Below are positions 51,463 through 60,364 of a DNA stretch of 64,000 nt, in pieces. The stretch's first letter is position 1. Each line of letters starts with the position of its first letter. Both the position numbers and the translations under genes were made by a program. The notes under the pieces are model-generated. The model was not told where the DNA came from, searched no databases, and was given only the letters and a program-made list of their open reading frames with translations. Source of the stretch: Paenibacillus sp. V4I3 (GTDB taxonomy: Bacteria > Bacillota > Bacilli > Paenibacillales > NBRC-103111); the NCBI RefSeq assembly GCF_030817215.1, contig NZ_JAUSZA010000001.1:2578501-2642500 (forward strand). The letters run 5' to 3'.

Positions 51463-52998
51463 ATGGCTGATATCATGGGGAACCAATCAGAAACGGGTAA
51501 GCCAATTGCTTCGGAACTAAAACTATTCACAAGCCATGAGCTATATCATCAATTGTTTGGTTGCGCAGTCATTTCAATGGCAATCGTTAGTCTGGACGGC
51601 AGGTTACTCATGGTTAATACATCGTTATGCCGCCTCTTAGGATACGCAGAAGAAGAATTGATTGGTCTGCCTATTCAGGAGTTTTCGCATCTTGATGATG
51701 TGGCTACCTATGCAGAACTATGCGAACAGACCCTTCGTGGTGAGCGGGAATCTACTCAAAGAGAGAATCGCTATGTCCATAAGGATGGCACCATAATATG
51801 GGGAATTATTCAAGTTTCCTTCATTCGTGATACGGAAGCGTATCCAAATCTTGTAGTTGTGCAGATTCAAGATGTATCGGAAAGAAAACGTTTGGAGCAT
51901 AAGCTTGAGGAAAGCAGGCGTAGCTATCAATCCCTGCTAAATCATAACCAAAATCAACTCATTCTAAATGCCGTTTCAGAGGGCATGTTTGGCATCGATG
52001 AGCATTTTGGCACTACGTTTTGGAATAAAGCGGCGGAGTGCTTAACGGGTTACACCTATGAAGAAATGGTGGGGAAGAATCCTTATCTCGTTTTGACACG
52101 TGCTAGTGGAACCGATGAAGATTTGCAAATCAAGAATGAAACTGTGTTAGATCGAACGATGCTCGAAGGGGTTTGTGATTGTTCAAACGAGATCTTTTAC
52201 AAAAAAAATGGAGACTCGTTTCCGGTTGAATACATGACTTCGCCGATCTTGGATCAAGATCAAATCATTGGAGTTGTCCTATCATTCAAGGATATTACTG
52301 AGCGGCAGCGTACGGAAGAGCTGCTCCACAGGTCAGATAAGATGTCCCTTATCGGGCAGCTTGCTGCTGGAGTTGCTCACGAAATTCGTAATCCATTGAC
52401 TACCCTCAAAGGATTTATGCAATTTCTGCACCAGGGTGCTGTAAATAAAAAAGAATACCATGATATTATGATGTCCGAACTAGAACGGATCGAACTGATT
52501 ACGACAGAAATGCTCGTTCTCGCTAAGCCGCAATTCATACAATACCAGCCCAAAAGTATCGAGAATATTATCAAAAGTGTCATAACCCTGCTTGAGACAC
52601 AGGCCATTATTAGTAATATTCAATTCGTTGTCGCTATGGAGCATCATCTGCCGCTTGTTCATTGCGAGGAAAACCAGCTGAAGCAATCCTTCATTAATTT
52701 GCTCAAAAATGCGATAGAAGCCATGCCAGATGGCGGAAAAATCGATATTCAACTATTTTCAGTTGGAGACAAAACGGTGCGTGTGTTGTTTCAAGATAGA
52801 GGGCATGGGATATCGGAGGATGTATTGGCTAGGCTTGGAGAGCCCTTTTATACAACGAAGGAAAAAGGGACTGGGCTTGGCATCATGATTACGAATAAAA
52901 TCATTGAGGATCATCATGGCCAGTTTGTGGTTGAGAGCAAGGTGGGAGAAGGAACGGTTGTCAGTGTGACGCTTCCTATTACCAATAGTGAGCAGTAA
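51463..52998 (+). CDS. PAS-PAS sensor histidine kinase (sporulation-kinase-like)
   Basis: A 511-residue soluble kinase: two PAS domains (about 30-145 and 160-285), a HisKA domain with phosphoacceptor in A-G-V-A-H-E-I-R-N-P near residue 305, and an HATPase domain with N-L-L-K-N-A, D-R-G-H-G-I and G-T-G-L-G boxes. It resembles KinA/KinE-type kinases; no response regulator is adjacent. It is followed 14 bp later by the GGDEF-EAL gene, so both signalling proteins are likely co-expressed. ATG 51463 or 51454 could be the start; neither has a strong ribosome site. Confidence 0.85.
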   Translation: MADIMGNQSETGKPIASELKLFTSHELYHQLFGCAVISMAIVSLDGRLLMVNTSLCRLLGYAEEELIGLPIQEFSHLDDVATYAELCEQTLRGERESTQRENRYVHKDGTIIWGIIQVSFIRDTEAYPNLVVVQIQDVSERKRLEHKLEESRRSYQSLLNHNQNQLILNAVSEGMFGIDEHFGTTFWNKAAECLTGYTYEEMVGKNPYLVLTRASGTDEDLQIKNETVLDRTMLEGVCDCSNEIFYKKNGDSFPVEYMTSPILDQDQIIGVVLSFKDITERQRTEELLHRSDKMSLIGQLAAGVAHEIRNPLTTLKGFMQFLHQGAVNKKEYHDIMMSELERIELITTEMLVLAKPQFIQYQPKSIENIIKSVITLLETQAIISNIQFVVAMEHHLPLVHCEENQLKQSFINLLKNAIEAMPDGGKIDIQLFSVGDKTVRVLFQDRGHGISEDVLARLGEPFYTTKEKGTGLGIMITNKIIEDHHGQFVVESKVGEGTVVSVTLPITNSEQ

Positions 52999-53012
52999 GA
53001 GGAGGCTAATTT

Positions 53013-54881
53013 GTGAAAAACCGGCTCTATATTGGCGGATATCTGTTAGTCGCCATATTCGTAAGCTTTTACGTAAAGCCGTATGCTGCATGGATTTATT
53101 TGCTTGCCTCACTAGTGCTGCTTATCGTGCTGCTTAGAAAGAGTGGAAGTATACAATCCTTAAAAAAAGAAATGCCGCGGGATCACACTTATTTAAATGT
53201 GCTTGATTCCTTATTCGAGCACAATCCTAATGCGATTGGTATTTTTGATCAAGATGGTAAATTTATTCGGATTAATTTAGCGGCAGAAACCATCCTCGGC
53301 TACTCCGTATTTGAGCTGCTCAATCAACCGTTTATCAGCTTTGTTACACAAGAGCAGCTGGAGCGGACAGGTAGCCAGCTTGAACAAGTGAGAAGCGGGA
53401 CTCCTGTTACCTTTGAAACAGCTGTTATACATAAAAGCGGCTACCGGGTGGATTTGAACGTGACTGCTGTTCCTGTTGATTTGCAGCCTAATTCCAAAGG
53501 CAATATTCTAATATGCCAGGATATCACAGAACGTAAGCGCGGTGATGAGCAAGTTCGCTACATGGCTTATTATGATGATATGACAGGGCTGCCGAACAGG
53601 CGTATGTTCAGAGATAACTTGAATGAGCGGCTAAGTATTTCCAAATCCATTGGACAAAAGGTAGCTGTCTTCTATTTGGACATCGATCGCTTCAAGCTGG
53701 TCAATGACAGCTTCGGTTATGATTACGGAAACATGCTGCTGCTGCAGTTAGCGGAGCGTTTCACGAGATGTGTAACGGTCAATGATTATTTAGCTCGCAC
53801 GGAAGGCGATGAATTTGCCTTTTTCTATACGAATGTGGCCGATTCTAATGACGTAATTGCGGTTATAGCAGAGATAAATCGTGTCCTCGAAAAGCCGTTT
53901 CTTTTAGAACAATATGAACTACATATTACAGCTAGTATTGGCGTTGCGATTTCCTCTGATGACGCCGATGAAGCGGAAATACTTATGAAATATGCTGACA
54001 TTGCATTAGCTAGAGCCAAAGAGAAGGGGCGCAACGACTTTCAGATCTTCAATACGGACATGAAGTCAGTTTCAATCAACCGCCTCAAGCTGGAGAGTGA
54101 GCTTCGCAGAGCGATAGTCGGGGATGAGTTCATCTTATACTATCAGCCTCAGGTCGATATTGAAACGGGAAGCATTGTCGGTGTCGAAGCCTTAATTCGC
54201 TGGGATCATCCGGAGAAAGGTCTCATCTCGCCAAACTATTTCATTCCCTTTGCTGAGGAGTCCGGATTGATCGTGCCGATCGGTGAATGGGTACTGCGCG
54301 CTGCATGTAAGCAAAATAAAGCATGGCAGAACCAAGGGTATTCGATGATGCCGATATCTGTGAATCTGTCTATGCGGCAGTTTTTTCAACACAATCTCAA
54401 AGGCAAGATCAGACATGTTTTGGAACAAACAGGACTTGATCCGCAGTACTTGGAACTTGAAATCACCGAAAGCATGACGATGGATGTTGATCACGCCATT
54501 CAGTGCTTACTTGAGCTTAAGGAGCTAGGCGTGAATGTAAGCATTGATGATTTTGGGACAGGCTACAGTTCGCTGTACTACTTAAAGAAATTTCCGATTG
54601 ATAAGCTGAAGATCGATCGTTCCTTTGTTCGAGATATCATGGTGGATCCGAATGACGCGGCCATCGTGGCCACGATTATTGCGATGACGCACCATTTGAA
54701 CTTGAAGGTCATTGCTGAAGGCGTAGAAACTGAAGATCAACTGCATTTTCTGCATCAGAATCGCTGTAATGAGGTGCAGGGCTATTGGTTTAGTCCACCC
54801 GTAAGTGCGGATGAACTAGAACAAATGCTAAGAACGGGTATTCCAAATGCTTCAGCTGCTGCGTCTGTCCATGCCAAATAA
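53013..54881 (+). CDS. PAS-GGDEF-EAL cyclic-di-GMP signalling protein
   Basis: A 622-residue protein: one or two N-terminal transmembrane helices (about 5-45), a PAS domain (about 65-180), a GGDEF domain (about 185-345) and an EAL domain (about 360-610). The GGDEF active loop reads E-G-D-E-F near residue 264, with Glu replacing the first Gly; some enzymes with this change stay active, but reduced or lost cyclase activity is possible. The EAL domain has E-A-L, E-I-T-E-S, D-D-F-G-T-G-Y and D-K-L-K-I-D, so phosphodiesterase activity is likely. GTG start after GAGGAGG. Confidence 0.87.
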   Translation: MKNRLYIGGYLLVAIFVSFYVKPYAAWIYLLASLVLLIVLLRKSGSIQSLKKEMPRDHTYLNVLDSLFEHNPNAIGIFDQDGKFIRINLAAETILGYSVFELLNQPFISFVTQEQLERTGSQLEQVRSGTPVTFETAVIHKSGYRVDLNVTAVPVDLQPNSKGNILICQDITERKRGDEQVRYMAYYDDMTGLPNRRMFRDNLNERLSISKSIGQKVAVFYLDIDRFKLVNDSFGYDYGNMLLLQLAERFTRCVTVNDYLARTEGDEFAFFYTNVADSNDVIAVIAEINRVLEKPFLLEQYELHITASIGVAISSDDADEAEILMKYADIALARAKEKGRNDFQIFNTDMKSVSINRLKLESELRRAIVGDEFILYYQPQVDIETGSIVGVEALIRWDHPEKGLISPNYFIPFAEESGLIVPIGEWVLRAACKQNKAWQNQGYSMMPISVNLSMRQFFQHNLKGKIRHVLEQTGLDPQYLELEITESMTMDVDHAIQCLLELKELGVNVSIDDFGTGYSSLYYLKKFPIDKLKIDRSFVRDIMVDPNDAAIVATIIAMTHHLNLKVIAEGVETEDQLHFLHQNRCNEVQGYWFSPPVSADELEQMLRTGIPNASAAASVHAK

Positions 54882-54927
54882 AAGTAAGAGGGTATCCATA
54901 TTCTAGGAAACCCTCTTACTTTTATTT
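54881..54927. terminator. Bidirectional terminator
   Basis: A 13-pair stem AAAGTAAGAGGGT / ACCCTCTTACTTT with a 16-base loop, A-rich on the left and T-rich on the right, between convergent genes. Confidence 0.85.
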
Positions 54928-55423
54928 AGAAAGCGACATAATCATCAATTTCATTCAATTTGAATAAGTAGACCTTCTTCTCATCTACATGATACACCGA
55001 TACATTTTGATTACTGCTATCATAATTCAAAATCCGACATGGAAGATTAAGCTGGATTCCTTGACCTTTGATAACCGTTAAACGGATTAACGTATTATTC
55101 ACTTTGAAACTTTCCAATTGCTCAATAATTGTATCTGAAGCTCCGCTGTTGTCGGTGGCTTTCGCCGTAGCTGTTACAGTTGAAGCTGGGACAGCAGCCG
55201 TTTTTTTGCTTGGTTGTAACGGAGGAGTGCTCTCTTTTTTGGTGTTAAGTTCAATCAATTTGCCAAGTTGAATGCCATTAATAATTTGGTAATCCTTGAC
55301 TGTATCCACATTCAGAAGATGAAGGAGCTTTTCCATGGCAAGGCCATTCGTGGCATCTTCAATCAGAATTTCTACGGTAAATAAATGCCCATTCGGACTT
55401 ATATTTGCTTTTCCTTGACTCAT
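54926..55423 (-). CDS. Conserved hypothetical protein, 165 residues
   Basis: A cytoplasmic-looking protein in two parts: an N-terminal alpha/beta region (1-65) and a C-terminal beta region (105-165) joined by a Ser/Thr/Ala/Lys-rich linker. There is no recognised domain, signal peptide or membrane helix. It has its own transcription unit, convergent with the GGDEF-EAL gene. A GGAGGCT-type site precedes the ATG. Confidence 0.7.
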   Translation of the reverse strand: MSQGKANISPNGHLFTVEILIEDATNGLAMEKLLHLLNVDTVKDYQIINGIQLGKLIELNTKKESTPPLQPSKKTAAVPASTVTATAKATDNSGASDTIIEQLESFKVNNTLIRLTVIKGQGIQLNLPCRILNYDSSNQNVSVYHVDEKKVYLFKLNEIDDYVAF

Positions 55424-55604
55424 ATAGCCTCCTTGCTGCCCAGAAACTGCGCTAGTACTTACTATATCATGATATCAAACCCAAATATAGCTTGCTTTCC
55501 CCATGAATTTGAAATTCACCCGAAACTTTTCAAACCTTTCTTACACCGTACTAGCCGACCGCGCATATACTACCGTAAGACTGCGAAGAGGAGCTGTGCA
55601 GAGC

Positions 55605-55907
55605 ATGATGCGCGTTGAACCCATTCTCCTTGAAGGACGTACTGCAATTGCTATTGAAGTGAAGCTGCCGAAAACGACGTTGTTGGTTGTGACAACGGAT
55701 AAAGGTTATATTATGTGTGGCGCTCTCGATGTTGCGCTGCTCAATGAACGCTTGAAGGACAGGAATATTGTAGCTGCACGGGCAACGGGGGTTCGTACGA
55801 TTGAGGAACTTCTGGAAGCGCCGCTTGAATCGGTGACACACACTGCAGAAGATTTGGGTATTGTAGCTGGGATGACGGGACGGGAAGCCATTTTGAAAAT
55901 GATGTAA
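55605..55907 (+). CDS. DUF1805 family protein (YunC-like)
   Basis: A 100-residue protein matching the YunC/DUF1805 family, with T-D-K-G-Y-I-M-C-G-A-L-D and L-N-E-R-L-x-D-R. Structural relatives are small alpha/beta proteins of unknown function. The frame is open to 55503, but ATG 55605, preceded by GAGGAG at 55588-55593, gives the family length. Confidence 0.83.
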   Translation: MMRVEPILLEGRTAIAIEVKLPKTTLLVVTTDKGYIMCGALDVALLNERLKDRNIVAARATGVRTIEELLEAPLESVTHTAEDLGIVAGMTGREAILKMM

Positions 55908-55931
55908 AAGTGTTTTGAATGACAAAATTAG

Positions 55932-55970
55932 AACGCTTAGGATCTTTGGATCTCGGCGTTTTTATTTATT
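55932..55970 (+). terminator. Putative terminator after the YunC-like gene
   Basis: AACGC/GCGTT outer stem around a GGATC-rich imperfect hairpin, followed by a T-rich tract. Confidence 0.55.
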
Positions 55971-56140
55971 TGAGCATAATGACCAATAAACTTTCTTAAC
56001 ATTGTGCAGATATCTAAAAATGTGAAAAATTAGCCATTTTCAATATATTTCTAGCGAATTTCCTTAACAAAGGCGTTGTTATTTTATTGACCAAGTGTTA
56101 AAATATGATTCGTCCATTACATAGAACGGGGGGAATTATT

Positions 56141-56929
56141 TTGAAAAAATTAATGTTTTTTATACTGACTGCAGCTTTAGTTGTTGCTCTTGCAGGTTGT
56201 GGTTCTAAGGAAAGTGGTGGCACGAAGTACAAATTTGCTACTGATGCTGCCTATGCACCAATGGAATATATGGATAAAGATAAGATGACTGGCTTTGATA
56301 TCGATTTTCTTGCTGAAGTGATGAAGGAAGCAGGTCTTTCCTACGAAGTCGCGAACACAGGCTGGGATACCATGCTAACAAGTGTGAAGCAAGGTAAAGA
56401 GTTTCAAGCAGGAATTTCCAGCGTTTCAATTACAGATGAGCGTAAACAAACTTACGATTACTCCATCCCTTACTTCGAATCGACGAACATGATTCTTGTT
56501 AAAGAAGGCAGCCCGATCAAAAGCGCGGTAGACTTGAAAGACAAGAAAGTAGCTGTTCAAATTTCTACAACAGCGGATACGCTGATGAGCAAAATTATGG
56601 GCGAGAAGAACCCATCCTTGAAACGTCTGGATAATAACACATTAGCTTTAATGGAGCTTGAAAATAACGGTGTTGACGCTGTTGTAGCTGATATTGCTAT
56701 TGTTCGTGAATATGTGAAAAATAATCCGAACAAGAAATTCACTACGATTTCTGATCCGAAAAACTTTGAGTCCGAATACTACGGTATTTTGTTTCCTAAA
56801 GGCAGCGAGCTTAAAGCAAAGTTAGACCCGGCAATCAAGAAAGTTATTGAGAACGGTGCTTATGCAAAAGTGTACAAAAAATGGTTCGGTCAAGAGCCGG
56901 ATACAAAGAAATTACTTGAACAAAAATAA
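56141..56929 (+). CDS. Polar amino-acid ABC transporter substrate-binding lipoprotein
   Basis: A 262-residue family-3 solute-binding protein: signal peptide and lipobox A-L-A-G-C (Cys 20), then A-P-M-E-Y-M-D-K-D-K-M-T-G-F-D-I-D-F and the C-terminal Y-K-K-W-F-G motif. It likely binds a polar amino acid such as cystine, glutamine or arginine. The TTG start at 56141 follows GGGGGGA; the ATG at 56105 has no site. A hairpin terminator after the stop may limit readthrough into the permease. Confidence 0.88.
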   Translation: MKKLMFFILTAALVVALAGCGSKESGGTKYKFATDAAYAPMEYMDKDKMTGFDIDFLAEVMKEAGLSYEVANTGWDTMLTSVKQGKEFQAGISSVSITDERKQTYDYSIPYFESTNMILVKEGSPIKSAVDLKDKKVAVQISTTADTLMSKIMGEKNPSLKRLDNNTLALMELENNGVDAVVADIAIVREYVKNNPNKKFTTISDPKNFESEYYGILFPKGSELKAKLDPAIKKVIENGAYAKVYKKWFGQEPDTKKLLEQK

Positions 56930-56938
56930 TAGGTCAAC

Positions 56939-56972
56939 AGCATGCGTGACTTCAACCTTACGCATGCTTTTG
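56939..56972 (+). terminator. Intra-operon attenuating terminator
   Basis: A perfect 9-pair stem AGCATGCGT/ACGCATGCT with a 12-base loop and a short T-run, between binding-protein and permease genes. This placement would give more binding protein than permease. Confidence 0.75.
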
Positions 56973-57012
56973 TTCTGTAAATAGCAAAAAAAATGAAGAA
57001 AGGAAGTGTGGA

Positions 57013-57660
57013 ATGGATTTTCGTTTTGATATCATTTTTGAATATTTACCTTTATTGCTCAAGGGTACGCTCTGGACTATTGGCATCTCCATTCTTTCCA
57101 TCCTGTTCGGCTCTGTACTAGGGTTAGCTGTTGGATTAGGCAAAATGTCGCACCGTGCCTACTTAAGATGGCCGACTAGTATGTACGTTAACTTTTTCCG
57201 CGGCACACCGCTGCTTGTTCAGATACTGCTTGTCCACTTTGGAATCGTTCCATTATTCATAGGAACAACGAATGCGATCATCGCTTCAATTGTTGCCTTG
57301 TCTTTGAATTCAGCAGGCTATATGGCCGAAATTTTCAGAGCCGGTATTCAATCCATCGATAAAGGACAGACGGAAGCCGCGCACTCGCTAGGAATGACCC
57401 ATTACCAAACCATGAAATCGGTTATTTTGCCTCAGGCGATTAAACGTATGATTCCTCCATTTGGGAATGAATTTATCGTACTGATTAAGGATTCCTCCCT
57501 GTTCGCTGTTATTGCTGCACCAGAATTGATGTATTGGTCCAATGCGATGCGCAGCCAATACTTTAAAGTCTGGGAACCTTACTTGACAGCTGCTCTTATT
57601 TATTTCATTCTCACTTACTCTCTAAGCAAGCTGCTTGCTTATCTGGAAAGGAAAGTGTAG
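57013..57660 (+). CDS. Amino-acid ABC transporter permease (HisMQ/TcyB type)
   Basis: A 215-residue permease with about five transmembrane helices. The EAA-type loop is [15 protein letters not shown] followed by I-L-P-Q-A. It pairs with the upstream binding protein and the ATPase four bases after its stop. AAAGGAAG precedes ATG 57013. Confidence 0.92.
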   Translation: MDFRFDIIFEYLPLLLKGTLWTIGISILSILFGSVLGLAVGLGKMSHRAYLRWPTSMYVNFFRGTPLLVQILLVHFGIVPLFIGTTNAIIASIVALSLNSAGYMAEIFRAGIQSIDKGQTEAAHSLGMTHYQTMKSVILPQAIKRMIPPFGNEFIVLIKDSSLFAVIAAPELMYWSNAMRSQYFKVWEPYLTAALIYFILTYSLSKLLAYLERKV

Positions 57661-57664
57661 AGAT

Positions 57665-58396
57665 ATGACTGCAATGATCGAAGTTAGAAATCTTAAAAAA
57701 TCGTTCGGAGATAATGTCGTCCTTCGAGATATTAGTGCCGATATTCAGAACCAAGAGGTTCTTGTTGTGATAGGACCTTCGGGATCAGGGAAATCGACAT
57801 TTCTGCGTTGTTTGAACCTGTTAGAACAACCGGATAGCGGCAGTATCTTGATTGAAGGTAAATCGATTATGGATCCGATGAATAAGATCAATGAGATCCG
57901 TATGGAGCTCGGAATGGTCTTCCAGCGGTTTCATTTGTTCCCGCATATGAAAGTCATTGATAATATCATGTTGGCACCTCTTCAAGTGAGAAAATGGCCA
58001 GAGGATAAAGCGCGTAAGAAAGCGCTGGAGCTTCTAGATAAAGTTGGGCTTGCAGATAAAGCCAATGCCCTTCCAGACTCGCTTTCGGGCGGTCAGGCAC
58101 AGCGTGTGGCTATTGCAAGAGCACTGGCTATGGAGCCGAAGATCATGCTGTTCGATGAGCCTACATCGGCTCTTGATCCCGAAATGGTCGGGGAAGTGCT
58201 TGCTGTAATGAAGCAGCTGGCCAAAGAAGGGATGACAATGGTTGTCGTCACGCATGAAATGGGCTTCGCTCGCGAGGTCGGTGATCGCGTTATGTTTATG
58301 GAACAAGGCGTTATTGTCGAAGTAGGAAAGCCTGAGCAAATTTTTGAAAATGCCACGCAGGAACGAACGAAATCATTTTTGTCTAAAGTGCTCTAG
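57665..58396 (+). CDS. Amino-acid ABC transporter ATP-binding protein (GlnQ type)
   Basis: A 243-residue ATPase with Walker [11 protein letters not shown]-loop M-V-F-Q-R, signature L-S-G-G-Q-A-Q-R, Walker B I-M-L-F-D-E-P-T and switch H in V-T-H-E. It completes the polar amino-acid importer. The frame extends upstream, but ATG 57665 is the first start after the permease stop. Confidence 0.92.
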   Translation: MTAMIEVRNLKKSFGDNVVLRDISADIQNQEVLVVIGPSGSGKSTFLRCLNLLEQPDSGSILIEGKSIMDPMNKINEIRMELGMVFQRFHLFPHMKVIDNIMLAPLQVRKWPEDKARKKALELLDKVGLADKANALPDSLSGGQAQRVAIARALAMEPKIMLFDEPTSALDPEMVGEVLAVMKQLAKEGMTMVVVTHEMGFAREVGDRVMFMEQGVIVEVGKPEQIFENATQERTKSFLSKVL

Positions 58397-58425
58397 CACT
58401 TTTCAGAAGAATAGAAGTAAGCAGG

Positions 58426-58452
58426 GAGGATCGCATGTCGATCCTCTTTTTT
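58426..58452 (+). terminator. Terminator of the amino-acid ABC operon
   Basis: GAGGATCG/CGATCCTC, perfect eight-pair stem, five-base loop, then six T. Confidence 0.9.
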
Positions 58453-58625
58453 ATTTGTATCTTTTTGGCAAAAGATAGATTTATAATGAAGGTAACTATC
58501 TTATATTGAAAATAAAGGTGATTTGTTACATAGCTTTACTCATTTTTTTAAGCGCTTCCAAAAAGGTGTATTTCTCTATATCTACGCTTGGTCATTTCGA
58601 TTCCAATTCTGAAGAGGTGCTAACT

Positions 58626-59321
58626 TTGAAAACGTATGAAGATCAGGTGCCCATGGTACAAGCAATTGGCGTTACACGTGTTTTCGGGAAAGGACCGGCT
58701 GCCGTTCACGCATTGCGGGGTGCTCATTTAAGTATTCCCAAAGGCAGACTAGTAGCATTGCGGGGAAGATCAGGATCTGGTAAAACAACGCTGCTTAATA
58801 TATTAGGGGCACTCGATCATCCGTCGGAAGGCACCGTTTATTTAGAAGGCATGGAGATCAGCCGTTTATCCGAGGCGAGGCGCAATGAAGTCAGACGGAA
58901 GCAGATCGGGCTTATTTTTCAATCTTTTGCCTTGGTGCCTTATATGTCAGCCTACGAGAATGTAGAGTTTGGATTGCGCATTTCGGGTATTCACCCCAAT
59001 CAATATAAGCGTTTGGCAGAAGAAGCGCTAGATTTCGTTGGATTGAAGCCGAGAATGAAGCATCGTCCCTACGAACTTTCCGGAGGAGAACAGCAGAGGG
59101 TAGCGATTGCCAGGGCCATTGCGCACAAGCCTAAGTTGATTTTAGCAGATGAGCCTACAGCAGAGTTAGATAGCAGAATGGGTCTCCAGGTGCTTAAACT
59201 GTTCAAAGATTTGGTGCAAGAAGGAATGACAATTATTTTGACCACGCATGATCTCGCTATTATGGAAATTGTAGATGAAGTGTATGCACTGGAGGATGGT
59301 ACCATTGTCGATGAAGGTTAA
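58626..59321 (+). CDS. ABC transporter ATP-binding protein (MacB/LolD type)
   Basis: A 231-residue ATPase of the lipoprotein-export/MacB class: Walker A G-R-S-G-S-G-K-T-T, signature L-S-G-G-E-Q-Q-R, Walker B L-I-L-A-D-E-P-T-A-E-L-D, switch T-T-H-D. The TTG start at 58626 follows AGAGGTG; the earlier in-frame TTG at 58506 would add a hydrophobic leader not expected in this family. First gene of an exporter operon, overlapping the adaptor gene by 11 bp. Confidence 0.88.
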   Translation: MKTYEDQVPMVQAIGVTRVFGKGPAAVHALRGAHLSIPKGRLVALRGRSGSGKTTLLNILGALDHPSEGTVYLEGMEISRLSEARRNEVRRKQIGLIFQSFALVPYMSAYENVEFGLRISGIHPNQYKRLAEEALDFVGLKPRMKHRPYELSGGEQQRVAIARAIAHKPKLILADEPTAELDSRMGLQVLKLFKDLVQEGMTIILTTHDLAIMEIVDEVYALEDGTIVDEG

Positions 59322-60345
59322 TAAATTTGCTTCTCAGCTCGTTCTAATAACAAGTGCTATGTTTTTACTAGCGGGATGCTCTCTGTTGCCCAAAGAAGAG
59401 GAAGCGCTTAAACCGCCTTTAATCAAACCCGTAAAAGAAAATTTCGACCTTTACGAAGTGAAGAAGGGCAGCATAACGAGGAAGGTCAGTGTTGTTGGGA
59501 CTTTTAAGTCTAGTCAAACGACCAACTATTATTTTAAAGAGTCCGGTCATCGGTTAGCTGGATTGCGCGTTAAACTAGGCGATACCGTTAAGCCGGGAGA
59601 TGTGCTTGCTGAACTGGAAAAAGGCGACTTAGAAACTCGGATTGCCCTTCAAAAACTGAATCTGGAGAAATCCCAGATTGCTAGTGTGCAAACGAGGCAG
59701 TTTGACCCCGATCAAGTGCTATCGAATCGTTTGAAGGCTATAGATGTCGAAGCCGCGCAGCTCCAATTGGCCTCCCTTCAAGCCCAGCTAGACAAGACAA
59801 TGTTGACGGCCGATTCTGCGGGAGTGGTAACTTACTTAACCGATGCACAGCAGGGAAATGTCGTGGATGCCTTCAGTACGCTTGTCGTCATCGCTGATCC
59901 TACAAAGCTGCAGTTATCTTACGAATCTTCAGATTCTAGTACACTTTCCGGTATTGAAGTTGGCATGGATGTTGAAGTGAAGATTGGTTCCTCTGGAAAT
60001 AAGATACAAGGCAAAGTGCTGCGAACACCCTCAAGCTCACCTCCAACAGACAACAAAGCGCAAGCGGAAAGAAATGCGAAAACGATTATTATTGGGGTTC
60101 CCGATGGAACTGAAGGAGCAGCGATCGGTGTATCCGGAGACATAACGATCATCGTTGAGAAACGAGAAAATGTCATTGTCATACCAAGAACTGGTCTTCG
60201 AAGTTACTTAGGTAGGGATTACGTTCAAGTGTTGGTTGGTGAAAGTCGGAAGGAAATTGATGTAGAAAAAGGGCTTGTAACACCGACAGAAGTGGAAATC
60301 CGAACCGGACTAAAGGAAGGTCAGAATGTTATTTTAAATAACTAG
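59311..60345 (+). CDS. Membrane-fusion adaptor lipoprotein (HlyD/MacA-like)
   Basis: A 344-residue exported lipoprotein with lipobox L-L-A-G-C (Cys 23), a lipoyl/barrel-sandwich domain (about 60-110 and 175-210) interrupted by a short coiled-coil hairpin (about 110-170), and a C-terminal beta-barrel region ending in R-T-G-L-K-E-G-Q-N-V. It bridges the FtsX-type permease and the extracellular space. GGAGGATGG precedes ATG 59311. Confidence 0.86.
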   Translation: MKVNKFASQLVLITSAMFLLAGCSLLPKEEEALKPPLIKPVKENFDLYEVKKGSITRKVSVVGTFKSSQTTNYYFKESGHRLAGLRVKLGDTVKPGDVLAELEKGDLETRIALQKLNLEKSQIASVQTRQFDPDQVLSNRLKAIDVEAAQLQLASLQAQLDKTMLTADSAGVVTYLTDAQQGNVVDAFSTLVVIADPTKLQLSYESSDSSTLSGIEVGMDVEVKIGSSGNKIQGKVLRTPSSSPPTDNKAQAERNAKTIIIGVPDGTEGAAIGVSGDITIIVEKRENVIVIPRTGLRSYLGRDYVQVLVGESRKEIDVEKGLVTPTEVEIRTGLKEGQNVILNN

Positions 60346-60364
60346 CATCTTTAGGAGGATAGCA

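Noticed and set aside
55503..55604. Longer YunC-like protein starting at 55503
   Set aside because: The added residues have no family similarity and the ribosome site is next to 55605.
58506..58625. N-terminal hydrophobic extension of the MacB-type ATPase
   Set aside because: The segment lacks a ribosome site and ATPases of this class do not carry a membrane leader; AGAGGTG precedes TTG 58626.
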